DNA of 64,000 bases from Leptoclinus maculatus. Taxonomy: Eukaryota; Chordata; Actinopteri; Perciformes; Stichaeidae. The translations under genes and the position numbers were made by a program. The notes below the pieces were generated by a model. That model did no database searches. It saw nothing but the letters and a program-made list of their open reading frames with translations, and was not told the origin of the DNA. The stretch lies in assembly GCA_032191485.1 (NCBI GenBank), contig JAVDOI010000007.1, positions 6,024,042 through 6,088,041 on the forward strand. The letters run 5' to 3'. Below, one piece after another: positions 41,791-63,634 of the stretch (within the stretch, counting starts at the first letter, position 1; every line of letters begins with the position of its first letter).

Positions 41791-43175
41791 TTTATTTTTC
41801 ATTAATATTATCATCATCATTCTATCTAGAGAGAGTCCACCATGCCACTTTCAGAACTGGAGTAGTGCTGAGACGTCTGTCTGACTGTCTGTTGGGGTAC
41901 AGGATGGGGAGAGAGTAGTAGGGGGATGGGGGGGGGGGGGGGGGGCTCCTGTTCATTCTCCATGCTGATGCAAACAAACGGGCGACAATATAAAGGAGGG
42001 ACGACAGAGAGAGAGCAGAGGAAGAAGAGGAGGAGGGACTGAATTGTCTTTAAAAGTAGTTTGCCCTTGTTGACCTACATGAGACTGAGCTGGGGGGGGG
42101 GGGGGGGGGGGGGGGGGGGGGCGACGACTCTGGGGGACGACGGGGGAGCAGCTTCAAGCTCATTGGTCAGGCTGCTGGACAGGGAACCAGGACAAGCCAA
42201 TCGCGGACTGAGACAGAGGAGGAGGGTGTGTGTGTGTGTGTGTGTGTGTGCATGCGTACATGTCTGCGTGTGTGTTTTAATCGAGGTGTGCTTATATCGA
42301 TGTGTGTGTGTGTGTGTAGAAGGTTTGTGTGTGTCTGTATGTACGTATCTGTGAAGAGTGTGTAACTGGTCAGTTACTTTGATCCATTGTCACTGTACAC
42401 TTGTCAAAGTTACTGTCACAACCGGGTACAAAGCTGAGGTAACAAACATCTTCTTCTTCTTCCACATCTGGCGGGAGAAAAGAGGGGACACCGTTAGAGA
42501 GATCGGGACATTTAACGTGACTTTTCAGACAGCACTTCTAGTCTCAGACAAACAGGTGGGTGACAGTTTGCTCTCATGTGACACAGATCGGATTTTCTGA
42601 GTAGTGTGTTTTTGTGGTCCAAAACCCAAAACTACGGTCTTCTGCCTACTTCCACGTCATGTTTCACTCAGTAGAACTCCGATTTAATAAATATGTAAAC
42701 TGCACCGTTGAGGCAGACAAATGTATTCAGTTTACATAGAATAGTGAATTATGTGAGTTATTTCTGTTCCCTCCAACAGTAGAAGACTGTCATTTAAAAT
42801 GCAAATCAACTTATCAAACAGTTCCCCTGATAAATTAGTCTCGTTTCACAAAGCAGAACTCTGATCTAATGATATCACGCGGCATAAAAAAAACATTGCG
42901 TGGAACGCGCTAACTGGCAGAGTTCACACGTCTTACTTTAGTTCATTTAACGTAGTTCACAGAAGAGCTGTGAAAGTGAAAATCAGCCTGAATGAAAAGT
43001 CTTCCTTTAGGAGTCATACAAAGTTAAACGTTGTGATTTAGGAAAATCATCTGTGTAACTGGGAACCATGGGAACCATGTAAATAATGTTGAACTTTAAA
43101 AAAAATAAAAATAAAAGATGTCTTAATCTAAAAGGAATCAACAAAGTAAACATTTTTCGAACCGTTACCTGTGTT
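41791..43175 (-). other. Presumed csnk2a2 3' UTR with candidate poly(A) signal at 41791-41796
   Basis: On the minus strand AATAAA lies at 41791-41796. The interval contains a C30 run (G on plus, 42092-42121), a C18 run (41928-41945) and GT runs, but no other gene. Length and end are inferred, not demonstrated. Confidence 0.4.
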
Positions 43176-50730
<7,555 letters not shown>

Positions 50731-51760
50731 GGCGAGACCCGTGGCTCGGGTGCTGTGTCACGGAGATCTGGAGTGGTGGGGGGGGACTGGACTTTTGCTG
50801 ACTGTGTGGGTGTGGAGTGGAACACGGTCCGGCCCGGCTAGCTTCCCCCTCTCCAGCCGGACTGAGAGGGGAAAGAAAGGGGGAGAAAGGGACGGAGAGA
50901 ACCGGAGATGTCCGTCGGGGTTAGCCGAAATCACTGCCCGCCGTGCAGCACCCCGTTGGTCGGATTGTCAGAAGCAGCAGAGCCGATGTCGGTGCGGCTG
51001 AGGTCACACACGGAGGCTGTGAGGCATCGGGATGAGGTAGAGAGGAAACGGACCCCTAAAAGGCCACAGAGGAGGAGGCTGAAGGGGTGTCGGTGATTTA
51101 AATATCACGGGTTCAAATCTCTGAGGCAACTGTCGTTTCGGGCCCTAAATCCGAAACGTTAGTGGGGGGAAACCGGTGGGCTTCCTGCGCTGACCGATGG
51201 ATGGTCGTGGAAGGGGGAGGGGTTTCCCTCGGTGGTCCGGTGTGAAGTATCAATCAGCTGTTGATGAGACGGATCGGTAGCGGGGGGTTGGCCGGATGGA
51301 GAGGGGATGGAGGGGGCGGGGGGATGTGGAGCAGCAGAGAGATCGATGTTGTTAGCTAACGTTAGCCAGCGATGCTACTTCAGCGCGGAGATGTCGCACC
51401 GACGGGGAGCGCTCGGCGCCGTGCACCACCATCGGCGGAGCCCGCGTCATGTGCGACCGGCTGTGCGGGGAAGCGGCGACTCGCTGGGGGGGGAGGGGGC
51501 GCGGGTTGGCCCGGTACCAGACGCCGACAGAGGGGCCCGGGATTCTGGGGGGGCTTCTTCTGCAGCCACAGACCTCCCCGGTGGTCGAGAGCGGATTGCG
51601 GTTGAAGAGGAGCGGGGGAGCCGCCCGGATGTGAAGCCGCTGGCTGCCGGGGGCGAAGATGAGGAATGTGACGTTGGACCGAGCAACCGGGACATAGCGC
51701 CCCCGAGCGGGGAGGATGTGAGGGGGGCAAAGAATGAAGGCTTCATTTCTGTCAGAAGTT
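50731..51760 (-). promoter_or_regulatory. CpG-rich promoter and 5' UTR region of csnk2a2
   Basis: Dense CpG and G-rich sequence, with no TATA box. It contains a perfect palindrome GCTAACGTTAGC at 51355-51366. Long open frames on both strands here (such as 51307-51852 plus) come from high GC and are not supported as genes. The transcription start is not resolved. Confidence 0.6.
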
Positions 51761-52138
51761 TCTATCCGTATTTTACTTTACCATTTACCCAAAACTTTGT
51801 ACAAATTATGCGTCACTCCGAATTGAAAAAACAACATTGTATATTAGATTAGATACAAATTACATGGTCTTATTAATATGATGTATTACTTGGTCATCTT
51901 CCTTCATGAGAACTTTTAGTTCTGATAGTTAGTGCATTTTGTAACATTCTGTTTCAGACGCATGTTTTGGGAATTTTTTAATAACTATTATTAATAGTAA
52001 TTTATTATTAATACATAGACATTTTTAAAAAGCCAAAAAATATCAAGAACTCCCTTAAAATCAGAAGAACCATGTATATATATATATATCCTGCTTCAAT
52101 AACCTCATAACTCGTGTGGGTTTATAATGAAAAAAGGT

Positions 52139-55759
<3,621 letters not shown>

Positions 55760-57568
55760 TTATAAGCACTGGGGCACCGGGTAACCCCCTCCCTCGGCTG
55801 TGTGCTGCACCGTGTGATCCTGCAAAGAGCCCAAGTCACTGAAACGCTCGCCGCACCAAACGCACTTGAACTGGCCCTCTCTGGAGTGAGTGCTCTGGTG
55901 TTTGATCAGGTGCTCGCGCTGTTTGAAGTCCTTGTTGCAGTGCTCGCACTTGTACGGCTTCTCCCCCGTGTGCACGCGCCGGTGCCGGTTCAGGTCCGAC
56001 GAGTATTTGAAACGCTTCTCACATTCTGGGCACTTCAGCGGCTTTTCCCGCGACGGGTCGCAGCGGTGCTGGACGAATTCCGAGGAGGACAGGAAGCGGC
56101 GGTCGCACAGCGAGCACTTGAGGGGCTTCTCTTGGCAGTGGGAGTTTTGGTGGCGCTGCAACGTCGCGCTCTTCTTGTAGCCCTTGCCGCAGACGTCGCA
56201 CTTGTACGGCTTGTCCGGCGAGGAGTTGGACGACTCGCCGCACTTGTGTCTGAGCAGCTCCCCCGACTGGCTGAACTCCTTCTGGCACGAGGCGCACTTG
56301 AACAGGTTGTCCATGCCGTGGACGTGCTGGTGGTAGAGGAGGTGAGAGGGCTGCATGAAGCCCTTGTTGCACAGATTGCATTTGAACGGCCGGTCGGTTG
56401 GGTCTTTGTGCGTGCGTCGGTGGCGCACCAGCGCGTACTGCTGCTTGAAGCTCATCTGGCACTCGTCGCAGTGGAAGGGCCGCTCCTCCGAGTGCGTGCG
56501 CTCGTGCTGCCGGAGGTCCGAGGGCCGCTTGAAACCCTTACCGCACGCGGCGCAGCGGAACGGCCGGGAACCCTGCGGGTGGCAGGGGTGGTGGAGGAGC
56601 TCGGACGACTCCTTGAAGTGCAGCTCGCACAGGTTGCATTTGAACAGGTGCTCGCCGGAGTGCACGTACATGTGGCGCACCAGGTGGGAGCGGTGCTTGA
56701 AGCTCTTCTCGCAGACGGCACACTTGAACGGGCGCTCGCTGCTGTGCGTCCGCTGGTGGTGCTGCAGGTGGGACGACTGGCTGAAGGCCTTGTCGCACGT
56801 GTCGCACTTGAAGGGCTTCTCCCCCGTGTGCACCCGCTCGTGCCGCGTGAGTTCGGACAGGTGCTTGAAGCCCTTCTGGCAAATGGAGCATTTATATGGC
56901 CGGTCCCGCGCCGAGGGGAAGGGCAGGATCGAGGAGCTGCTGCTCGCCGACGCCCCGTCGCTGGTGGGCTGCTGGGCGTTATTCGAGTTGGGTGTGACGT
57001 TGCCAGAGGAGCCGGGTCGGTAGGTCTTCTCGCATATTGAACACTTCATCGGGTTGGTGCTGTTGTGGGAGGTGTGGTGCTGGGCTAAAGAGGTGAGCAG
57101 GGAGAAGCCCATCTTGCACACTCCGCACACGAACGGCTTCTGCTCCACCTGGACACACTGGTGCTCCAGCAGGTCCGTCGCCTGGTGGAAAATCTTCATG
57201 CACTGGGTGCACTGGAACGACCGGTCCTGATTCACCATGCACTGGTGCTCGTGCGGGTTGGCCAGGTGGGAGATGTCGTGCCCACAGGCCGCGCACTTGT
57301 GTCCTCCCTCTGTCCCTACCTGCAGGGAGGTCTGCTGGGCCTGGGCGGGGTGCTGCTGCTGACCGTGCGGCCCGCCTCCGTGCTGCTGAGTCCCGCCGTG
57401 TTGCTGGCTGTGTTGGCCGTGCTGGGCCTGCTGCTGCTGCAAAGACGTGGCGTCTGGCTGCAGCACGATGCCGTACACTGCGCAGCCCAGCACGCTCTCA
57501 GCCCCCGGAGGGATGGTATGGACGACTGGAGGTGGAGCGACCGCATGCTGCTGCCAGGCCTCCGACAT
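55760..57568 (-). CDS. znf319: Zinc finger protein 319
   Basis: Nuclear zinc-finger protein, presumed transcriptional regulator; the target is unknown. A single uninterrupted frame of 602 residues (human protein 582). The N-terminus (MSEAWQQ, GCAVYGIVLQPD) matches ZNF319 and is followed by a Gln/His/Gly-rich low-complexity segment (about residues 43-85). Then come about 17 finger units, many classical C2H2 with TGEKP-type linkers, several C2HC (for example QCTQCMKIFHQATDLLEHQC) and one degenerate (KCSICEKTY without a histidine pair). The C-terminal finger KCVWCGERF is a signature of the family. Start ATG at 57568 follows an acceptor at 57615 (ctcaccacag|TTGGG), so the coding region sits in one exon behind a non-coding first exon. 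It is head-to-head with usb1. Confidence 0.96.
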   Translation of the reverse strand: MSEAWQQHAVAPPPVVHTIPPGAESVLGCAVYGIVLQPDATSLQQQQAQHGQHSQQHGGTQQHGGGPHGQQQHPAQAQQTSLQVGTEGGHKCAACGHDISHLANPHEHQCMVNQDRSFQCTQCMKIFHQATDLLEHQCVQVEQKPFVCGVCKMGFSLLTSLAQHHTSHNSTNPMKCSICEKTYRPGSSGNVTPNSNNAQQPTSDGASASSSSSILPFPSARDRPYKCSICQKGFKHLSELTRHERVHTGEKPFKCDTCDKAFSQSSHLQHHQRTHSSERPFKCAVCEKSFKHRSHLVRHMYVHSGEHLFKCNLCELHFKESSELLHHPCHPQGSRPFRCAACGKGFKRPSDLRQHERTHSEERPFHCDECQMSFKQQYALVRHRRTHKDPTDRPFKCNLCNKGFMQPSHLLYHQHVHGMDNLFKCASCQKEFSQSGELLRHKCGESSNSSPDKPYKCDVCGKGYKKSATLQRHQNSHCQEKPLKCSLCDRRFLSSSEFVQHRCDPSREKPLKCPECEKRFKYSSDLNRHRRVHTGEKPYKCEHCNKDFKQREHLIKHQSTHSREGQFKCVWCGERFSDLGSLQDHTVQHTAEGGGYPVPQCL

Positions 57569-58760
57569 GCGTGCTCGGGTGTAGGGATTCAGTTTGGCAG
57601 CTGGTGTGGCCCAACTGTGGTGAGAAAGGGAGATTGGAGTATATTTAAGTAACGGACTGAAGGCTTCAGAGAGTGTTTTAGGAAAAAAAAAAAACTCACT
57701 CCATTATAGCAAGTGGCGCTGAAGAACTGGTGAGGGTGCTTGGTGAAGGGGCTTTGATAGAGGATTCAACGTAGTGCAGATGAGAACAACTGTGTGGAGA
57801 TCAGACTCAGAATGTCTTTCAAGTCATTTACGGCCTTCGAGTGGTATCTGTATGAAAAAAGAGAATCAATGTAAGTCAATATATCAATAGGCAGAAAGGG
57901 GTTACTCAATAACAACAGTGTAGCGTTATGTTGCATCTCCAAAATCCGCCGATCCAGCGGACAGACCACCCTGGCTGGAAAAAAAGGACATTTGTGTAGC
58001 AAGATGCTTTTTCAAAAAATGTAAACTGATTGCACATTTTCTTTTGCAATTTTGCTCCAGCACAGAGTTGTGATCTGTCTGTATAAACTCAGCAGAAAAC
58101 AGAGACATTAAAACTTGTGGATTATAATTATATTAGCAGGAGCCCGACTATACAGTCAACTTATCTTGCAAAACACCACAGCGTATTCTCACATCTGCTC
58201 ATGAGCAACTCGGCGGGTTCACATCATTCATATTTATCACCCAAAAAGGCACAGAGTCACGTAAAACATCCCGACAATGATATGTAACGTTGCCGCATGT
58301 CGACATTGCTAAAAAGCATCCCTATTCAATGAAACGTAAACAACTTGGAAGCTGTGCCCCGTGAAGGCAAGTGATCATTCATTAACATACAGGCTTGGAC
58401 ACAAAACATTAACGCAGAGTCGTATATGTAAATCTGTATTATATTGGTTATGTAGTTCCAATTTTAGTCCATGCAGAAATCCAAAATGCTCAACGATTCG
58501 CGGTTAAAAAAAAGAAAAGAACAAGACAGCGTCTGCGCATCATAACGTTGTTCGTCTCCAGGCAAAGATCACTGTAATCAGGATAAGTTAGCTAGCTAGC
58601 CTAGCCACATGCTAACGCGGCCATAGGGGCGCAGGAAAAGAGCTAACGCTAGCGGACTAGCCACGGGGAAAAAAACAACCTAGTAGTAGCCGCTGGAGCG
58701 ACACCTTTGTTAGTGAGTGGTGCATGTAAACAGTGATGAGAAAACCCCGCATTTACGTAC

Positions 58761-58930
58761 CTGGAGCGTCCAGTCAAGCCCGCTAGTATTTCCGATAAAC
58801 GCCAGTCTGCCGTAGGTTAGCTAACGGTTACTCCCCCAAATAGCATTAGGTCCCTTCTTCACATCCGCAAACTGTGCTCGGATGCTCTCTCGTTCGAGCG
58901 CTGTGGCTCCGGGGGCCGGAAAAAAAATTG
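58761..58930 (-). promoter_or_regulatory. znf319 non-coding first exon and promoter region
   Basis: On the minus strand a GC-rich leader ends in a donor CTCCAG|gtacgt at 58760. Joined to the acceptor at 57615 it gives a spliced 5' UTR. The upstream side faces usb1, so 58930-59755 may act as a shared bidirectional promoter; the exact start sites are unknown. Confidence 0.5.
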
Positions 58931-59159
58931 GGGTTTGCGGGTCATTAAAATGGAAAATTGTCCCGCGGTTTTCCTAATATCCCCCACAAACCTTGTCATT
59001 TCACTTGTACATGTATTTGGATCCTAGGGCATTCTATCGGCTAGCGAAGACATATGCATTTTGTGATAAATTGCTAGCTAGCTATCGGCTAGCTTCTGAG
59101 CCTGTGCCCGCGCACGGGAACATGAATAAACCAAGAGTTAATTGGCATGCTCACAACAC

Positions 59160-59214
<55 letters not shown>
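59160..59214. repeat. (CA)27 microsatellite between znf319 and usb1
   Basis: About 54 bases of alternating CA in the divergent intergenic region. Confidence 0.98.
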
Positions 59215-59218
<4 letters not shown>

Positions 59219-59755
59219 CCGTGTATGACGGTTTTAATGTAACACCCGTACAAACGTTTTTCACCACATCTATTCCTGCTGTCCTAAAGAATATATGTGT
59301 CAGTGACTGTTTATTAATCAAAACCATAATTTAAACATAATTACACCTCCCTCCAGTTTCATCTGAACATGTCACCTTTTTTTAAATGGCATGGCATAAA
59401 TGCATTTTTGACTAATTTCAGAGAATCTTTCAGGCCCAGCAGTACACAAAACACCTCTTCATCTAACATTATGTACTGTACACGCATTGTGGCAAACCTA
59501 TTAAAGGGGAACTAATTCCAGGCGGGTCTGTGTTTCACTGGGACACATATTATCATTACACCAGGTTGTTTACATCGGAAGCGAAGTACTGCGTGGATGA
59601 TACGCCGGCTGGTTGTTCGAAGCCGCTGGAGAAAAAAATTGCGTTTTGGAGCCGAGCCAACATGTCTATTTCTTATAGTTAAATATCTACGTTGATTCAT
59701 CACAGTACATGTAACGTTATCATTTTAATACCCGCACACGTATCGTCGTCGCAGG

Positions 59756-59911
59756 ATGTTGGTCGGCTACAGCAGCAGCTCGGAGGAGGAAAGTGAGGCG
59801 GCGACTGATCGAAACAAAAGTTTTTCTCGAAAGTGTCAAGAGGAAGATGGTGGTAACAACGCCAGCCCAGCGAGGAAGAAACCCAAAATTGAGGAACAGG
59901 TTGCTAAAACA

Positions 59912-59913
<2 letters not shown>
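59756..59913 (+). CDS. usb1: usb1 coding exon 1
   Basis: ATG at 59756 preceded by gtcgtcgcagg. It encodes MLVGYSSSSEEESEAATDRN and a Lys/Glu-rich disordered stretch. The donor ACAAG|gtgtgtgtgtgt is the start of a (GT)n tract, so the exact splice point is ambiguous by sequence alone but fixed by frame. Confidence 0.93.
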
Positions 59914-59950
<37 letters not shown>

Positions 59951-60816
59951 TCACCATTTCTCTAATTGCAACGTGTGACCAAGAGTAGTTATTCAAAGTT
60001 CATGTTAAATCTAAAATGTACTTTTAAACCTATTGAAACTGTTTTCCTTTAAGGGTTGTGTCTCTTTGTGTTGTGCCTCCATTAGGCTGCCTGTTCCTGG
60101 TTGCCTGTTGGCCATGTTTCCAGATGAAGTGAGCTCACAGACTGAGGAAAGCTCTCTTCACGGTGGACGCGTCCGCTCCTTCAAACACGAGAGAGGCAAC
60201 TGGGCCACCTATGTTTATTTGCCATGTGAGCCCAACACGCTGTCCTGCTGATGGTTTAATGATCAATTACCAATTATTTAACCCAATTGTGATTATTGCG
60301 TACATATTTCTCTCTCCGTCCCCTCTGTGCACATCAGACCATCCTGAGGAGGAGTTTGGGGAGCTGTTGGAGGAGCTGCTGTCGGTAGCCGGGGCCCACG
60401 GTGCGGTTTGGACCCCGCAGGAGGAGTTCCACCTCAGCGTGTCTCAGACGGTGGTGCTCAGACACCACTGGATCCAGCCCTTCAACCAGAGCCTCAGGGC
60501 AAGCCTGGTGCACTGCAAGAGGTTCGCTCAAATAAACCCGTACACAGGAGGAAAAACTGATATTTTGTTAACATTTGCTTAACACCAGTGTTAGCCAGCC
60601 ATTGAGTTTGGGACAAGAAACAAGAAAAAAATATATATTAGAAAAAGGGTTATCCTGTGGAAATAAATTTAAAAAACATATAAAAGTTACTCATTCGTTC
60701 TTCATTCTAGTCGTGTTTCTTGTTGCCAGGTTTGTGTGCTCGGCAGGGAGACTGAGGGTCTATTGTAATGCTGAGAGGACGAGGTACAGTCAGTCTATTA
60801 TTCACTCTTTCTCATT

Positions 60817-60861
<45 letters not shown>

Positions 60862-61892
60862 TATTTATTTATATATTAATGGTTTAAGGGTCTGTTGTCC
60901 CTTCCAGGACATTTCTGGGGATGGAAGTGTGCACTGGGCATGCTCAGTTGTTGGACCTGGCCCAAGCAGTGGACAGAATAATGAAGGAGTTTCGCCTGGA
61001 GACTTTCTATAAGGTCACTGATCGACTCATTTTCACACACACACACAAATAGATTTTATCCTTTGAGGTCTACAGCTGGACCTGTTTGTGTTTAGTCTGT
61101 CTCTGTTGTTGAATTGTTGATTTCTATTGTTCCCTATGTTTTATTGTAGAAATAATGATCAGTCAGTGAATGATTGTATACCAATGTTTTGTCTTAAATC
61201 TATAAACATATCGTAGTTTATTGCTCGCTATAATGTTCCCTCCGCGGTGTTTTCTAGGAGCCATCGTTCCACGTGAGTCTGGCCTGGTGTGTCGGAGACT
61301 TGAGGGGACAGATGGAGGAGTGCATTCAGGAGATGCAGGTACTGGGACATCTCGTTGTCAAAACTGTTGTTCCTCAGTCCATTTAAAAAAAAGAAGTGCC
61401 CCAGTGTGTTTGACCCGTTTCTATCAGCTGTATCAGTGTCGGCGTACATGTAGGCCGAGAACCAACAGCAGTACAAAAATGCCCGATGTACAAGTGAGGT
61501 GATTTATGAGCGGTCTCTATCATATAGTTTGTCCATCAGAGAGCGCATAAGAGTGTATCTGTTAGCTATAAAATACCCCCACTCCAATTCAGCCAATATA
61601 CTGTCAACACATTTTTAAAGCTCTAATAAATCATACTGCAGTCTATTGTTTTTTTTTTTTGCATCTGCTCAACACCCCTGACCACTGGACTCTTACAGGA
61701 TAAGACTTACAAGAGTTTTGCCTGAATGACTTTTGCAGAATTTACCAGCTGATTTCTGTTTGTCTTTTTTTTTTGACTGCTCAGAGTCTGATTGATGACC
61801 ACGAAGAAGGACCATTTCTGCTGAGGTTGGACTGCGTGGAGCTGCGCTGCAGCACGGGAAACAAGACCTTCCACTTCCCTCTGGAGCCCTAA
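59756..61892 (+). CDS. usb1: U6 snRNA 3'-end exonuclease/phosphodiesterase USB1, complete
   Basis: USB1 trims the oligo(U) tail of U6 snRNA in the nucleus and leaves a 2',3'-cyclic phosphate, protecting U6; loss in humans causes poikiloderma with neutropenia. Seven coding exons were assembled: 59756-59913, 60086-60225, 60338-60521, 60731-60784, 60908-61013, 61258-61338, 61785-61892, giving 276 codons (human 265). The 2H-phosphoesterase active site is present as two HxS motifs: FHLSVSQTVVLRHHW (exon 3) and PSFHVSLAWCVGD (exon 6). Other family blocks are MLVGYSSSSEEE at the start, HGGRVRSFKHERGNWATYVY, and STGNKTFHFPLEP at the end. The exon 1 donor lies inside a GT repeat and the exon 3 donor is weak (AAGAG|gttcgc). 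AATAAA follows at 62010. Confidence 0.96.
60086..60225 (+). CDS. usb1: usb1 coding exon 2
   Basis: Acceptor gcctccattag|GCTGCC; encodes LPVPGCLLAMFPDEVSSQTE and HGGRVRSFKHERGNWATYVY. Donor GCCAT|gtgagc splits a Tyr codon. Confidence 0.95.
60338..60521 (+). CDS. usb1: usb1 coding exon 3 (first HxS motif)
   Basis: Acceptor gcacatcag|ACCATC; encodes the EEFGELLEELLSVAG helix and FHLSVSQTVVLRHHW. Donor AAGAG|gttcgc is non-ideal but restores the family frame (CKR joined to FVCSAG). Confidence 0.93.
60731..60784 (+). CDS. usb1: usb1 coding exon 4
   Basis: Acceptor cttgttgccag|GTTTGT; encodes FVCSAGRLRVYCNAERT. Donor ACGAG|gtacag. Confidence 0.93.
60908..61013 (+). CDS. usb1: usb1 coding exon 5
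   Basis: Acceptor tcccttccag|GACATT; encodes TFLGMEVCTGHAQLLDLAQA and VDRIMKEFRLETFYK. A (TA)n run (about 60822-60858) lies in the preceding intron. Confidence 0.95.
61258..61338 (+). CDS. usb1: usb1 coding exon 6 (second HxS motif)
   Basis: Acceptor gtgttttctag|GAGCCA; encodes EPSFHVSLAWCVGDLRGQME and ECIQEMQ, phase 0. Confidence 0.96.
61785..61892 (+). CDS. usb1: usb1 coding exon 7 and stop
   Basis: Acceptor gactgctcag|AGTCTG; encodes SLIDDHEEGPFLLRLDCVEL, RCSTGNKTFHFPLEP and TAA at 61890-61892. Confidence 0.95.
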   Translation, partial: SLIDDHEEGPFLLRLDCVELRCSTGNKTFHFPLEP

Positions 61893-62009
61893 GATCTGAC
61901 ACATTTAAACCGTTGTGTTGATGTCGAGTTACAGCACACAAGAGCTAGAAACAAAGACGATCAAGGCCCAATGGGGAAAAATATGAGTTGTATTTTAATA
62001 CTGTATATA

Positions 62010-62015
62010 AATAAA
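62010..62015 (+). terminator. usb1 poly(A) signal AATAAA
   Basis: AATAAA 118 bases after the stop codon, followed by T-rich sequence. Confidence 0.8.
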
Positions 62016-62880
62016 GTTGACTTGTTTTATACTTAATTTTGCATGGGACAATACTAATGCTACGAGATGTGATCAGTGTTCAGGAAGGTTCTTTTAGAGA
62101 ATTCTGACGCACGTGTGAGAAACTGCACATGTGAACAGGTGACATGCCAAAGCCTTCAATAACAGGAAGTTGTGGACTTTCATCAGTATTGAAACCTTGC
62201 CGAGTGGTTCATATTTCTTGCCACTTACCTCACTGGCATTAACACAGGAGGTTATTAGTCGTGTCAGTAATGACCGTTATGTTAATTTAATCTCACGGCT
62301 CTACTGTCCTACAGCATGAGAATCAAATGTTTTTAACAAAGTGAAACACTTACAAGATGGATTTGCTACAAAAAAGAAAAGTCCAGGGCTGAATTGTAAC
62401 ATTTTACTATATAGAAGGCCACACATGTTATTGACACATTTATGATAGTTCACAGCAGATATATGAAGTCTTGGTCTGGCCCAGTGAGGGCTGGATGGCA
62501 CAGTACAATCACTCTGACTACATGTTCACAAAGACAAGGAGTCAAGTTTTAACCTCTAAACTGTGACGTTTAAGTCTGTCAAAACAAAGAGAAACAGAAA
62601 AGATCAGATTTATACCATAAAACAACCCCAAAAAGAAAGTAATTAGACCTTGAGGTAAGTTGTACATTTCTTTGACACATCGTTTGGTTGAAATGTTTGC
62701 ATCATTTGTTGAGAGTTTGACAGAACAAATCTTAACTAAGAGTCCACTTGCTCACTTTTTTTCCTGGAGCTCCCAACTGCACCTCTCGTCTCCATCGATG
62801 AATAGAGCAAACTGGATTTCTTTCATTCAATTAAACCATAAGATACTATTAAATGGACTTTGAGGTCAAATTTGTAACGG

Positions 62881-62886
62881 TTTATT
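62881..62886 (-). terminator. Candidate poly(A) signal of pla2g15
   Basis: TTTATT on plus (AATAAA on minus), about 750 bases after the pla2g15 stop. Transcripts of usb1 and pla2g15 would converge with under 1 kb between their ends. Confidence 0.4.
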
Positions 62887-63634
62887 CTTGTTTGACTTTC
62901 TCGTGGCTTCAACCTGATTAAAATCAACTTTCATATGCCAGATATGGTTCCTGTCCTTCAGCAAACACGACTCTTGTTAAAATGCACAACACAATTAAAA
63001 CAAAACTCTCAGACCATCAGGGACTTACAGCTTGACTGCATGCAACAAAAAGATAAAAAAGTATCACTAGAAATCTAAATAATAATTAAGCAAGTTTACC
63101 GAGACATGTGACCTGTTGCACTGAGAAAGACACAAAAACAGTATGTGCTGTTTTAGCTTAACAACATTGGAGTCAACAGAGTCCAGAAATGTCTTTCACA
63201 ACATTAATACAAATATCTGACTTTGATTAAGTGGCACACACAGTACATCACTGGTCTTTGACTTGTGCATACACACGTCATCATATCATATCGTGGATTA
63301 AGTAGGTAAATTCACAAGTTATTCAAAAGCTGAGACCGATATAAAAAAGTATTTGTAGTCAGGCTTACCCAACAGTAAACAACCTGGCAGTAACATAATT
63401 TGTATAATTACAACTATAAAAATGTATTTCAAATTAATTCCACAAAATTCAAAACATTTTTCCTAAACAATGTGGACGTACAGGGGAACATTTTGGCAGT
63501 CTGTTAAGAGAGACAGGCGAGATTAGTCGGTCCCCGTCTGTCTTTCATATGGCTATGTGTGTGTGTGGAGTTTAAACATTTCAGTGTGTGTCAGTGTGGA
63601 TAAAGCCATGGGCCTCAGTTTGTGACCAGTGTTG
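62887..63634 (-). other. Presumed pla2g15 3' UTR
   Basis: AT-rich, non-coding on inspection. Assigned by position between the stop codon and the candidate poly(A) signal. Confidence 0.4.

Noticed and set aside
51307..51852. 181-codon open frame in the csnk2a2 CpG island
   Set aside because: High GC removes stop codons on all frames. The protein is Gly/Arg/Ala-rich with no family resemblance and overlaps other equally long frames.
55802..57040. 412-codon open frame on plus, antisense to znf319
   Set aside because: Shadow frame created by the regular codon pattern of tandem zinc fingers; it has no domain and no splice or promoter context.
60521..60582. Read-through of usb1 exon 3 to TAA near 60582
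   Set aside because: The frame continues into non-homologous residues; splicing at 60521 to 60731 restores the family sequence exactly.
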